Below are positions 8,218 through 15,507 of a stretch of 64,000 nucleotides of DNA, in pieces. The translations under genes and the position numbers were made by a program. The notes below the pieces were generated by a model that was not told where the DNA came from, searched no databases, and worked only from the letters and a program-made list of their open reading frames with translations. This DNA comes from Paramagnetospirillum kuznetsovii (GTDB lineage Bacteria > Pseudomonadota > Alphaproteobacteria > Rhodospirillales > Magnetospirillaceae). Each line of letters starts with the position of its first letter. Position 1 is the first letter of the stretch. The stretch spans positions 124,001-188,000 of the forward strand of contig NZ_PGTO01000003.1 of NCBI RefSeq assembly GCF_003284725.1, read 5' to 3'.

Positions 8218-8850
8218 CTACCCGTCCGCCCGCCGCCAGACGGTAGCCAGCCAGGGCTGCTGGTCGCGCGGCAGGCCGGTGGGGCGGTAGTAGTGCTCCA
8301 ACGCCTCGAACCCCGCCGCGATCACCATGCGCGACCAAGTCTCGTGGTCGAAATAGGCGCCGAACCGCTCGCCCTGCCAGCCTTCCCGGTTGTCGCCGCG
8401 CGGATTGGAGCAAAACAGCACGCCGCCCGGCTTCAGGGCGGCGCGCAACTCGGCCAGAACCCGGGGCAGTTCCTGCCCCGGCACATGGAACAGCGAGGCA
8501 TTGGCGAAGATGCCGTCGAAGCATGCGCAGGGAAGGTCCAGCGCCAGGAAATCCTGGCACCAAACCTCGCAGCCGCTATGGGCCCGCGCCATCGCGGCGA
8601 AGGCCTCGGTGCCGTCGAGGCCGACGGGCCGATGACCCAATTCAGCGAAGGTCTTCAGGTCGCGGCCAGGGCCACAGCCGAAATCCAGGATGGCAAAAGG
8701 CGGTTGGCCCGTCAGGTGACGCAACAGCGCCTGGATGTTCTGGCCCACATCGTGATCGCGGGTGCCCAACCAAAAATCCTCGGCCCGGCGACCGTAATGA
8801 GCCAGCGTTCGCCGCGACACCTCGGCCAGGGATTCGGGATCAAGCGCCAT
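8218..8850 (-). CDS. Class I SAM-dependent methyltransferase, substrate unknown
   Basis: This ~210-residue protein has the SAM-binding loop ILDFGCGPGRDLKTFAELG near residue 55 and the post-I acidic GLDGTEAF. The motif IV region is FDGIFANASLFHVP and the tail LKPGGVLFCSNPRG is typical of class XI (UbiE-like) methyltransferases. I favour the ATG at 8850 (MALDPESL); a longer start at 8889 adds 13 residues of poor quality. It lies alone between the metal operon promoter and tRNA-Ser. The substrate cannot be named. Confidence 0.78.
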   Translation of the reverse strand: MALDPESLAEVSRRTLAHYGRRAEDFWLGTRDHDVGQNIQALLRHLTGQPPFAILDFGCGPGRDLKTFAELGHRPVGLDGTEAFAAMARAHSGCEVWCQDFLALDLPCACFDGIFANASLFHVPGQELPRVLAELRAALKPGGVLFCSNPRGDNREGWQGERFGAYFDHETWSRMVIAAGFEALEHYYRPTGLPRDQQPWLATVWRRADG

Positions 8851-8971
8851 GCCCGACTCTTTCCTTGCCGTCCGCCATCCATTGACCATGAGAACAGTGT
8901 TGCACCGAAATTTTCCCTCGTGTAGTTTTCGCCCTCCGCAGGCCCCTTATATCAGGGTCCGCCTGTGTTGC

Positions 8972-9064
8972 GGAGGGGTGGCCGAGTGGTTGAAGGCGCA
9001 CGCCTGGAAAGTGTGTATACGGTGTTGAGCCGTATCGAGGGTTCGAATCCCTCCTCCTCCGCCA
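8972..9064 (+). tRNA. tRNA-Ser (anticodon GGA)
   Basis: A full class II tRNA: acceptor GGAGGGG pairs with CTCCTCC (one G-U), a D-arm follows, and the anticodon loop is CTGGAAA with anticodon GGA. The long variable arm (TATACGG...CCGTAT) is serine-type, and the T-arm is GAGGGTTCGAATCCCTC. The 3' CCA is encoded (9062-9064). A possible promoter lies upstream (TTGCAC at about 8904, 17-bp spacer, TAGTTT). tRNA-Ser genes are frequent integration targets, and a decayed integrase lies 0.7 kb downstream. Confidence 0.97.
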
Positions 9065-9206
9065 TCCACCTAAAATCAAGAAAAACAAAGGGTTAAGCGC
9101 CAACTTGCGGTGAAATACGTCACACGTTTACGTCACACGTTTTCCATCTTTGTTCCTTCACCGATCCACCCTCTCAATATACCGATCCAACCTTTTCAGG
9201 TTCATC
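9065..9206. other. Gap after tRNA-Ser with a 13-bp tandem repeat
   Basis: No gene is seen here. CGTCACACGTTTA (9118-9130) is followed directly by CGTCACACGTTTT (9131-9143), a tandem repeat next to a tRNA and an integrase remnant. It could be an arm-type integrase site or part of an old attachment region; no second copy that would mark the other end is visible in the window. Confidence 0.4.
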
Positions 9207-9341
9207 TCACCCGAACTGCCGCCGCCGTTCCTCGAAACGCTCGGCTTCCTTGACAAGCTTGGCGATCCCTTCGGTGTCCTCAGGGTTTCGTTCCTTCGCC
9301 CGTTTAACACGGCCCCACATCGCTTCAATGTCTTCCTCCAT
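9207..9341 (-). CDS. Possible 44-residue charged protein (doubtful)
   Basis: The minus strand encodes a 44-residue peptide starting MEEDIEAMWGRVKRAKE, rich in Glu, Arg and Lys and predicted to be helical. The composition is more protein-like than that of the overlapping plus-strand frame. No strong ribosome binding site precedes it and I recognise no family. It lies in the decayed island between two tRNA genes, so it may be a surviving piece of a mobile element gene. Confidence 0.25.
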   Translation of the reverse strand: MEEDIEAMWGRVKRAKERNPEDTEGIAKLVKEAERFEERRRQFG

Positions 9342-9360
9342 GCTGTTAGCGGCTGAATAG

Positions 9361-9765
9361 GTGCGTGCCCTTCGCCATCCGGGCGCTATCCCCTTAAGGC
9401 CGCGCGAGGCCTTTCGAATTCGCGGCGAACAAATCGATGGCAGTTTCGTCCTGCCAGATGAGACGTATCTTCTTGAGGCAAAATGGGAGAGTACGCCGAC
9501 AGGCGCCGCCGACCTTCACGTTTTACACGGCAAGTTGGACCAAAAAGCAGCTTGGGCGAGAGGCCTTTTCATCAGCCACGCTGGATTTTCGGAGGATGGT
9601 TTGGCTGCGTGGGGCCGGGGAAAGCGCGTGATCTGCATGGATGGCCTCGATCTTTACGAAATGCTACAGCCCGGGCTGCCGCTGGAACATGTGCTGGCCC
9701 GCAAAACTCGCCGTGCTGCCGAGACTGGGATGGCCTTTATCAGGGTCAGAGAGCTCTTTCCGTAA
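9361..9765 (+). pseudogene. N-terminally truncated Mrr-like restriction endonuclease remnant
   Basis: The 134 residues match the catalytic half of Mrr/PD-(D/E)xK restriction endonucleases. FRIRGEQIDGSFVL carries the catalytic Asp, TYLLEAKW carries the E-x-K pair, and ARGLFISHAGFSEDGL and VICMDGLDL are family blocks. An in-frame TAG immediately precedes the GTG at 9361, and the N-terminal DNA-binding part expected of Mrr proteins is missing. It is therefore probably a relic, although the nuclease core itself is intact and could be expressed. It sits in the island next to a broken integrase. Confidence 0.6.
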
Positions 9766-10727
9766 TCAGCCAACAATCAGGGGGTGAGCAACTTTGCCCC
9801 TTGGTATCTCTGATTCCCATTCCCGCCGGTAACCCGTCTTGGTGTCCTTCTGGATGGTCAGGAACAGGTGGTTCTTACCGTTCTGGTCGTCGTGCTGCTC
9901 CTTGCCGGGGCGGATGCCGGTGCCCAGCATGAGGGCCAGCCACGCCTTGAACATCATGCGGTCGTCTTCCAGCCGCGCCACGGTGGCTTCGTCCATCTTG
10001 GCGGTGATGGGATAGAAGGCGTTGGCGTCGTAGTCCTGCACTTGCCCGCCTGTTCCTTGGTGAAGGCCGGGCGGCGTGTGGATTGGGTGCCATTGCCGAC
10101 CTGCTTCTTGCCGCCGATAGTCGGCATGCGGGCTACCGGCAGGTATTCCTCCTTGACCGCGAACTTGAAGATTTGCCGCAGCACCGTGTCCTCGGCGTCC
10201 ATCTTGCCGCGCGCCACCCGCTTGGGCCTGCGCAGATAGGTCTTGCCGTCCTGGCGGATGATGGTCTCGAACTCGGCCACCGCTCCGGGACCGGAGGTCC
10301 AGTACTCGGCCCGCCACACCTCATAGGCGGCCAGCGATTTGGGCGTGATCTCGGTGATCTTGGTCTTGTTGAAATAGGGGATGTGGTAGCGGCGCGTGAT
10401 GGCCTCGTAGGCATCCACCTTGGCCTTGGTCGAAATCTTCTTCTCGACCTCCGTGCGCATCATCTTCAGCCATTGCTCGGCGATGAAGGCGAAGGTCTTG
10501 CCGCCGGGGTCGAGGCCACGTTCCTTGTCCACCTGGGCGAACATGATCCTCTTCCTGGCGGCCTTCACCGCCTCGGCTTCATCCTCGGTGCCGGTGCTGA
10601 ACGGATTGAGCGCGGTGCCGTCGTCGAGTTTGCAGCGTGCGTACCACATGGCGCTGTTGGGGCGACGATGCAGCGCCACGGCTCCGTCGTCGTGATAGCG
10701 ATAGTCTTGTTTGGACGGTCGGCCCAT
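9766..10727 (-). pseudogene. Phage-type tyrosine integrase, frameshifted and C-terminally truncated
   Basis: Reading starts at the ATG at 10727 (MGRPSKQDYRYH, with GGAGGG before it). It runs through a SAM-like core-binding domain (KTFAFIAEQWLKMMRTE) to about 10045, where the reading frame breaks. The homologous sequence continues in another frame as DYDANAFYPITAKMDEATVARLEDD, then LALMLGTGIRPG, which holds the first catalytic Arg. It ends at 9766 before any HxxR box or catalytic Tyr. The gene is thus broken twice and cannot make an active recombinase. Its position beside two tRNA genes marks an old integrated element. The frame to 10826 upstream of the ATG is not needed. Confidence 0.8.
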
Positions 10728-10862
10728 TGCGCCCTCCACAGTCATAGTTGCAGTTAACGCGAACAACACACGCGCATGGACTGCGAAAACACTGCGAATT
10801 GCAAAACAGCAGCGAGCGCCCGTCAAGGCGCTGCGCTAACTGTTTGTTTTCTTAGGAGAAAA

Positions 10863-10938
10863 TGGTGCCGGCGAAAGGATTCGAACCCTCGGCCCGCGCA
10901 TTACGAATGCGCTGCTCTACCAACTGAGCTACGCCGGC
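10863..10938 (-). tRNA. tRNA-Thr (anticodon CGT)
   Basis: The minus strand folds as a class I tRNA: acceptor GCCGGCG/CGCCGGC, D-arm GCTC...GAGC, and anticodon stem GCGCA with loop TTCGTAA, giving anticodon CGT (threonine, codon ACG). The T-arm contains GGTTCGAATCC. The CCA end is encoded (10865-10863). It lies 136 bp from the start of the integrase remnant. Confidence 0.97.
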
Positions 10939-10994
10939 ACGCGACGTGGGGCGGACGTTACCTCCGCCGTTCCGGTTTTGCAAGTCCTTGCCCG

Positions 10995-11411
10995 TCAGGC
11001 ATGGACGGGGCCCAGGGCGAAGCGGGCGATGGCGCCGCGTTCGATGGCGGCGGCCACCAGCCGGTCGATGTCGAGGCGATGGCGGAACAGTTCCAGCAGG
11101 CGGCGCACTTCCGGATGCGGTTCGCGGTCGGCGGCGGCGACGTCGCAGGCCAGGGCATAGGCGGTTTCGCGCAGGCGCGGCGGCAGGGCTGCCTTGATGG
11201 CCTCCAAGGCGCGATCAAGACCATCGTCGGCGTCCAACATCTCGGCGCAGGACGCGGTGGTTCGGGTCAGCAGACCGGGATCATAGTCACGGAACACCGG
11301 CAGGAAGCTGACGATCTCGCCGATCATCCGCAACTCGGCGTCAGTCATATTGCGGTCGGCGGCGGAAACCATGACCATGACGTAGATGAGGGCAGCGTGA
11401 TGGCTGATCAT
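10995..11411 (-). CDS. TerB-like (tellurite-resistance fold) protein
   Basis: The start at 11411 (MISHHAALIYVMVMVSAADRNMTDAEL) follows GGGAGAGA and gives 138 residues. The pattern of an N-terminal helix with AADRNMTDAELRMI, an EF-hand-like acidic loop, and a second DVAAADREPHPEVRRLLELF repeats the two halves of the TerB helical bundle. TerB domains bind metal in tellurite or stress responses, but many family members have no known function. It is transcribed alone, divergently from the CheY-like gene. Confidence 0.75.
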   Translation of the reverse strand: MISHHAALIYVMVMVSAADRNMTDAELRMIGEIVSFLPVFRDYDPGLLTRTTASCAEMLDADDGLDRALEAIKAALPPRLRETAYALACDVAAADREPHPEVRRLLELFRHRLDIDRLVAAAIERGAIARFALGPVHA

Positions 11412-11523
11412 CGGCGTTCTCTCCCGATTGGCCCAGATGGACTTTACCCTTGCGGCAAGACGACGCGTCAAGCATAGATTTTCCTGGAGTGCGGTTCTTC
11501 AGGAGCCACCAGGGAGCAGAGCG

Positions 11524-11895
11524 ATGACCGAAACGATCATACTGCTGGTGGACGACAGCCGGGTGGCGCGCATGATGACCCGGGCGGCCGTCGCCAAACT
11601 GCGCCCCGACTGGGTGATCATCGAGGCCGCCAGCGGCGAGGACGCCCTGAGCGCCATCGCCCTGGACCGACCCAATTACGTCCTGCTCGACGTCAATATG
11701 CCGGGAATCGGGGGGCTGGAGACAGCCCGCCAACTGCGCTTTCGCTGCCCCTCCGCCGCCATCAGCCTGCTGACCGCCAATATCCAGGATTCAATCCGCG
11801 AGCAAGCGGCGCTGATCGGAGCGGGGTTCATGGCCAAGCCGTTGAAGGAAGACGAGCTGATCCGGTTTCTCGACGGCGGGTCCAAGCCATCATGA
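11524..11895 (+). CDS. CheY-like single-domain response regulator
   Basis: This 123-residue receiver domain has the acidic pair DD (residues 10-11), the phospho-acceptor Asp in VLLDVNMPG (~57), a Thr switch (LLTAN) and the Lys in AKPLKEDEL (~105). There is no output domain. The start ATG at 11524 is preceded by GGGAGCAGAGCG. Its stop overlaps the cheC-like start in ATGA, so the two are translationally coupled. A phosphatase partner and a cyclic-di-GMP enzyme directly downstream suggest that it carries a phosphoryl signal to this operon. Confidence 0.9.
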   Translation: MTETIILLVDDSRVARMMTRAAVAKLRPDWVIIEAASGEDALSAIALDRPNYVLLDVNMPGIGGLETARQLRFRCPSAAISLLTANIQDSIREQAALIGAGFMAKPLKEDELIRFLDGGSKPS

Positions 11896-12521
11896 CTGAT
11901 TTCCTGCGCGACATCGAACGCGATGCCGTGACCGAAATCCTGAACATCGCCATCGGGCAGGCCGCGCTGGCACTGTCCCAGATGGTGGCGGGCGAAGTCT
12001 CGCTGTCGGTGCCGTCCATCGAATTCCTCGGCCCCGACGAGGCGGCGGACCGCCTGGACCAATCCACCGGCAGGCAAGTATCGGTAGCCATCCGCCAAGT
12101 GTTCAGCAGCCTCTTCTCCGGCAACATCCTCCTTATTTTCCCCGAAGCCCGCAGCTTGGATTTGGTCAGATCCATCCTGGGTGATTCCGTCCCCATGGAC
12201 TCGCTCACCGAGCTGGAGCAAGAGGCCCTGTTGGAGGTCGGCAACATCATCCTCAACGCCTGCCTCGGCAGCCTGGCCAATCAACTGGGCCTGTCCATCG
12301 AAAGCTCGCTGCCCAGCTATGTGCGCGGACGCGGCGCCCGAATTCTCGATACCACCCAGGCCGCGACCGAATTGGTGATGGTATTGCAAGTGGACTTCTC
12401 GGTGGCGAAAGCCGGGCTGTGCGGCTACCTGGCCTTTGTCATGGATATCGCGTCGGCCCGTCAGTTCTCCGACGCCATTTCCGCGCATCTCGCCCGCGTC
12501 ATGAACGGTACCGCAGGCTGA
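11892..12521 (+). CDS. cheC: CheC-family phosphatase / inhibitor of chemotaxis signalling
   Basis: The 209 residues carry the two E-x-x-N active-site helices of CheC/CheX/FliY proteins: DAVTEILNIAIGQAALALSQM near the start and EQEALLEVGNIILNACLGSLAN near residue 115. CheC dephosphorylates CheY-P. The coupled CheY-like protein just upstream is the natural substrate, which is inference. No FliY-type C-terminal motor domain is present. Three bases separate its stop from the PAS-GGDEF-EAL gene, so the three genes look like one operon. Confidence 0.88.
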   Translation: MTDFLRDIERDAVTEILNIAIGQAALALSQMVAGEVSLSVPSIEFLGPDEAADRLDQSTGRQVSVAIRQVFSSLFSGNILLIFPEARSLDLVRSILGDSVPMDSLTELEQEALLEVGNIILNACLGSLANQLGLSIESSLPSYVRGRGARILDTTQAATELVMVLQVDFSVAKAGLCGYLAFVMDIASARQFSDAISAHLARVMNGTAG

Positions 12522-12523
12522 TC

Positions 12524-15034
12524 ATGATGTCCGATCCCCTCATACAGGCGCTGACCGATGCCTCCGAGACGGGCATCGTCCTGTTCGACGCCACGGGCCA
12601 GATCCGCCTGTGGAATGCCTGGATGGCCAAGGCCTCGGGAGTGGATGCGGCGACCTCCGTGGGGCGACGGCTAGAGGACGTATTCCCCGATCTGGCCGGA
12701 ACCCGCATCGCCCAGTCCATCGCGCAGGCCCTGACCGGCGGCCTGTCCGCCATGCTCACATCCTCGCTGAACAAGACGCTGTTCCCCCTGACGCGTGACG
12801 CCCCTCTGCCGGGCCGGACCGAGGCCATGCACCAGATCGTGGTCGTCAAGCCGCTGGAAGCCGGTTCGGAACGCCACTGTCTGATTCAAGTCTTCGACGT
12901 CAGCCCCATGGCGTCCCGCGAGGCCATGCTGCGCCAGCAGGCCCGCACCATGGAAGCGCTGGCGGAGAATTACCGCCTGTCGGAACTGCACAACCGCGCC
13001 ATCGTCGATCACACCGCCGACGCCATCATCACCTTCGGCGAGGACGGCGCCATCGGCACGTACAACCCGGCCGCCGAGCGAATGTTCGGATACGATCCCT
13101 ACGAGATCGTGGGAAAGAACATCGCCGTCCTGATTCCGCAACTGGCCGACGCCAAGCGCAATCTGCTGCTCACCCCGTATTTGGACCAGCGCACGGAAGT
13201 GCTCGGCGTGCGCAAGATCCGCGCCCTGTTCCCGTTGGAGCTGTCGCTGTCGGCCATGGAGCTGGGCGGCCAGCGGCTGTTCGTCGCCATCGGCCACGAC
13301 ATCACCGACCGCAAGGCCAGTGAAGAAGAACTGCACGCCCAGAAAGAATGGCTGACCACCCTGATCAACGCCATGCCCGACCTGATCTGCTTCAAGGACG
13401 GCAAGGGACGTTGGCTGGTGGCCAATCAGTTCTATCTGGATCTGGTCGGATTGGCGGGCGTGGATTACGTGGGCCGCACCGCTCACGAGCTGTCGCGGCT
13501 GTCGCGCGGCCACCAGGAATTCCTGGTCAGCACCCGCGAAACCGACGAGAAGGCATGGCGGGAAGGCAAGCCGCTGGCCTATGAGAAGTCGCTGGACTCC
13601 CACGACGGGTCGTCGCGGATGTTCGACATGATGAAGATCCCGCTGTTCAACCTGGACGGAAGTCGGCGGGGACTGGTGCTGGTGGGCCGCGACGTCACCG
13701 AGCGCAAGCTGGCCGCCGCCCGCATTCAGCATCTCGCCCACCACGATTCGCTGACCGATCTGCCCAACCGGGTGCTGTTCCAGGAGCGCCTGCGCCAGGC
13801 CCTGGCCCAGGCCAAGCGGTCGGGCTGGATGCTGGGACTGATGTTCCTCGACCTCGATAAGTTCAAGGACATCAACGATACCCTGGGCCACCATGTGGGT
13901 GATCAGTTGCTGAAGGCGGTGGCCAAGCGCCTGCGCCGCTGCCTGCGCGAAACCGACACGGTGGCCCGGCTGGGCGGCGACGAATTCGCCGTCATCCTGA
14001 CCAATCTGGACAATGCCGAGGGCGCCGCCCGGGTGGCGGAAACCATCATCACCGCCATCGGCGAGCCATTCGGGCTGGAAGAGCACGAGGTGCTGACCAG
14101 CACTTCCATCGGCATCACCGTCTATCCCCATGACGCGACCGACGCCGACCAACTGCTGAAGAACGCCGATCTGGCCATGTTCCGCTCCAAGGCCGAGGGG
14201 CGGAACAACTACCATTTCTACGTCGCGGAAATGGACGCCGAGGTCCAGGCCCGCAAGATCGTCGAACGCGACATGCGACTGGCGCTGGGCACCGAGCAGT
14301 TGGAGCTGCACTACCAGCCGCTGGTGGAGCTGTCGTCGGGCCGCGTCATCGGCTGCGAGGCACTGCTGCGCTGGAACCATCCGACTCGCGGCTGGGTGCC
14401 CCCGGCCGAGTTCATCCCCATCATCGAGCGCACCGACCTGATCGCGCCGCTGGGCCGCTGGATCTTGCACCGCGCCTGCATGCAGGGCAGCGACTGGCTG
14501 AAGGACGGGCTGGAGCCCATGAAGATCGCCGTCAATCTGTCACCGGCCCAGTTCAAGCAGACCCAAAGCCTGATCTCCATGGTCGGCGACATCCTTGAAC
14601 AAACCGGCATGGCCGCCGATATGCTGCAATTGGAGATCACCGAGGGCATCGCCATGCAGAACGTGGACGCCACCATCGAAGTCTTGCAGGGCCTGCGCGG
14701 CATGGGCGTCGTCATCTCCATCGACGATTTCGGCACCGGCTATTCCTCGCTGAACTATCTGAAGCGCTTCCCGGTGGACAAGCTGAAGATCGACCGCTCC
14801 TTCGTGATCGATATCGGCCTGCATCCCGACAACGCCGCCGTGGTCCAGGCCATCGTCAATCTGGGCCATTCGCTGGGCACCCGCGTCAATGTGGAAGGCG
14901 TCGAGACCCGCGAACAACTGGATTTCCTGCTGGCCCACAAGGTGGACGAAGCCCAGGGCTATTACTTCGCCAAGGCGCTGCCCGGCGACGAATTCGCCCG
15001 TCTGGTGCGCGAACGCAGCCCCTGGCCCCTCTGA
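12524..15034 (+). CDS. PAS-PAS-PAS-GGDEF-EAL cyclic-di-GMP signalling protein
   Basis: The 836 residues show three PAS-like sensor domains (about 5-120, 160-280 and 290-405). A GGDEF domain with intact RLGGDEFAVIL (~480) follows, and an EAL domain with intact CEALLRWNHP (~610) and IDDFGTGYSSL ends the protein. No membrane helix is seen, so it is cytoplasmic. Both catalytic motifs look usable, so it may make and degrade cyclic-di-GMP; one activity often dominates in such hybrids. It is the last gene of the CheY-CheC operon, which would tie chemosensory phosphorylation to cyclic-di-GMP level. Confidence 0.95.
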   Translation: MMSDPLIQALTDASETGIVLFDATGQIRLWNAWMAKASGVDAATSVGRRLEDVFPDLAGTRIAQSIAQALTGGLSAMLTSSLNKTLFPLTRDAPLPGRTEAMHQIVVVKPLEAGSERHCLIQVFDVSPMASREAMLRQQARTMEALAENYRLSELHNRAIVDHTADAIITFGEDGAIGTYNPAAERMFGYDPYEIVGKNIAVLIPQLADAKRNLLLTPYLDQRTEVLGVRKIRALFPLELSLSAMELGGQRLFVAIGHDITDRKASEEELHAQKEWLTTLINAMPDLICFKDGKGRWLVANQFYLDLVGLAGVDYVGRTAHELSRLSRGHQEFLVSTRETDEKAWREGKPLAYEKSLDSHDGSSRMFDMMKIPLFNLDGSRRGLVLVGRDVTERKLAAARIQHLAHHDSLTDLPNRVLFQERLRQALAQAKRSGWMLGLMFLDLDKFKDINDTLGHHVGDQLLKAVAKRLRRCLRETDTVARLGGDEFAVILTNLDNAEGAARVAETIITAIGEPFGLEEHEVLTSTSIGITVYPHDATDADQLLKNADLAMFRSKAEGRNNYHFYVAEMDAEVQARKIVERDMRLALGTEQLELHYQPLVELSSGRVIGCEALLRWNHPTRGWVPPAEFIPIIERTDLIAPLGRWILHRACMQGSDWLKDGLEPMKIAVNLSPAQFKQTQSLISMVGDILEQTGMAADMLQLEITEGIAMQNVDATIEVLQGLRGMGVVISIDDFGTGYSSLNYLKRFPVDKLKIDRSFVIDIGLHPDNAAVVQAIVNLGHSLGTRVNVEGVETREQLDFLLAHKVDEAQGYYFAKALPGDEFARLVRERSPWPL

Positions 15035-15042
15035 GGACGAAA

Positions 15043-15450
15043 ATGATGCGATTCCTGCTGGCGGCCCTGTTCGCCATGATGCTCAGCCTTCCCGCCCTGG
15101 CCGAGTCCGCCCTGACCAATGTGGACAACACGGCGTTGCAAGCCTTGATGGGGCGCGGCGTGCCGGTGGTCGATATCCGGACCCCGGGTGAATGGAGCCA
15201 GACCGGAACCATCGCCGGGTCGCACCGCATCATGGCCTTCGACGAGCGGGGCAAGCTGGCCCCCGACTTCCTCGAAAAACTGGCCTCGGTCGCCAAGCCC
15301 GGCGACGAGGTGGCGCTGATCTGCCGCAGCGGCAACCGCACCGCCGTGATCAGCAAGGCCCTGACCGATCAGTTGGGCTATCGCCACGTCTACAACGTGG
15401 AAAAGGGCATGAATCGCTGGCTGGGCGAAGGACGTCCGGTGGAGAAATAG
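15043..15450 (+). CDS. Secreted rhodanese-domain protein
   Basis: This 135-residue protein has a signal peptide (FLLAALFAMMLSLPALA) and a single rhodanese domain. The active-site loop is ICRSGNRT (~96-103), with the catalytic Cys present, and the N-terminal block is VVDIRTPGEWSQTG. It should act in the periplasm, perhaps in sulfur transfer or thiol handling. It starts 8 bp after the GGDEF-EAL stop and may be its last operon partner. A strong hairpin follows the stop. Confidence 0.88.
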   Translation: MMRFLLAALFAMMLSLPALAESALTNVDNTALQALMGRGVPVVDIRTPGEWSQTGTIAGSHRIMAFDERGKLAPDFLEKLASVAKPGDEVALICRSGNRTAVISKALTDQLGYRHVYNVEKGMNRWLGEGRPVEK

Positions 15451-15453
15451 AAA

Positions 15454-15505
15454 GCGGGCGGGACGCCCGCGCTCCGTCTTTTGGGAGCGCGGGCGTCCCG
15501 CCCGC
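15454..15505. terminator. Palindromic repeat between convergent genes, likely bidirectional terminator
   Basis: A perfect 22-bp inverted repeat (15454-15475 and 15484-15505) with an 8-base loop rich in T. Its core GGGCGGGACGCCCGCGCTCC recurs at 19896-19988, 38023-38090 and (variant) 49633-49694. It lies 3 bp after the rhodanese stop and 2 bp after the addA stop, so it probably ends both transcripts. Confidence 0.75.
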
Positions 15506-15507
15506 CG

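Noticed and set aside
9150..9356. 68-residue plus-strand frame after tRNA-Ser
   Set aside because: The opposite strand has more protein-like composition. No family or ribosome binding site supports the plus-strand frame.
12671..14470. 599-residue frame on the minus strand
   Set aside because: It lies wholly opposite the PAS-GGDEF-EAL gene. The composition (many Gln, His and Gly) is that of antisense reading of GC-rich coding DNA, with no known domain.
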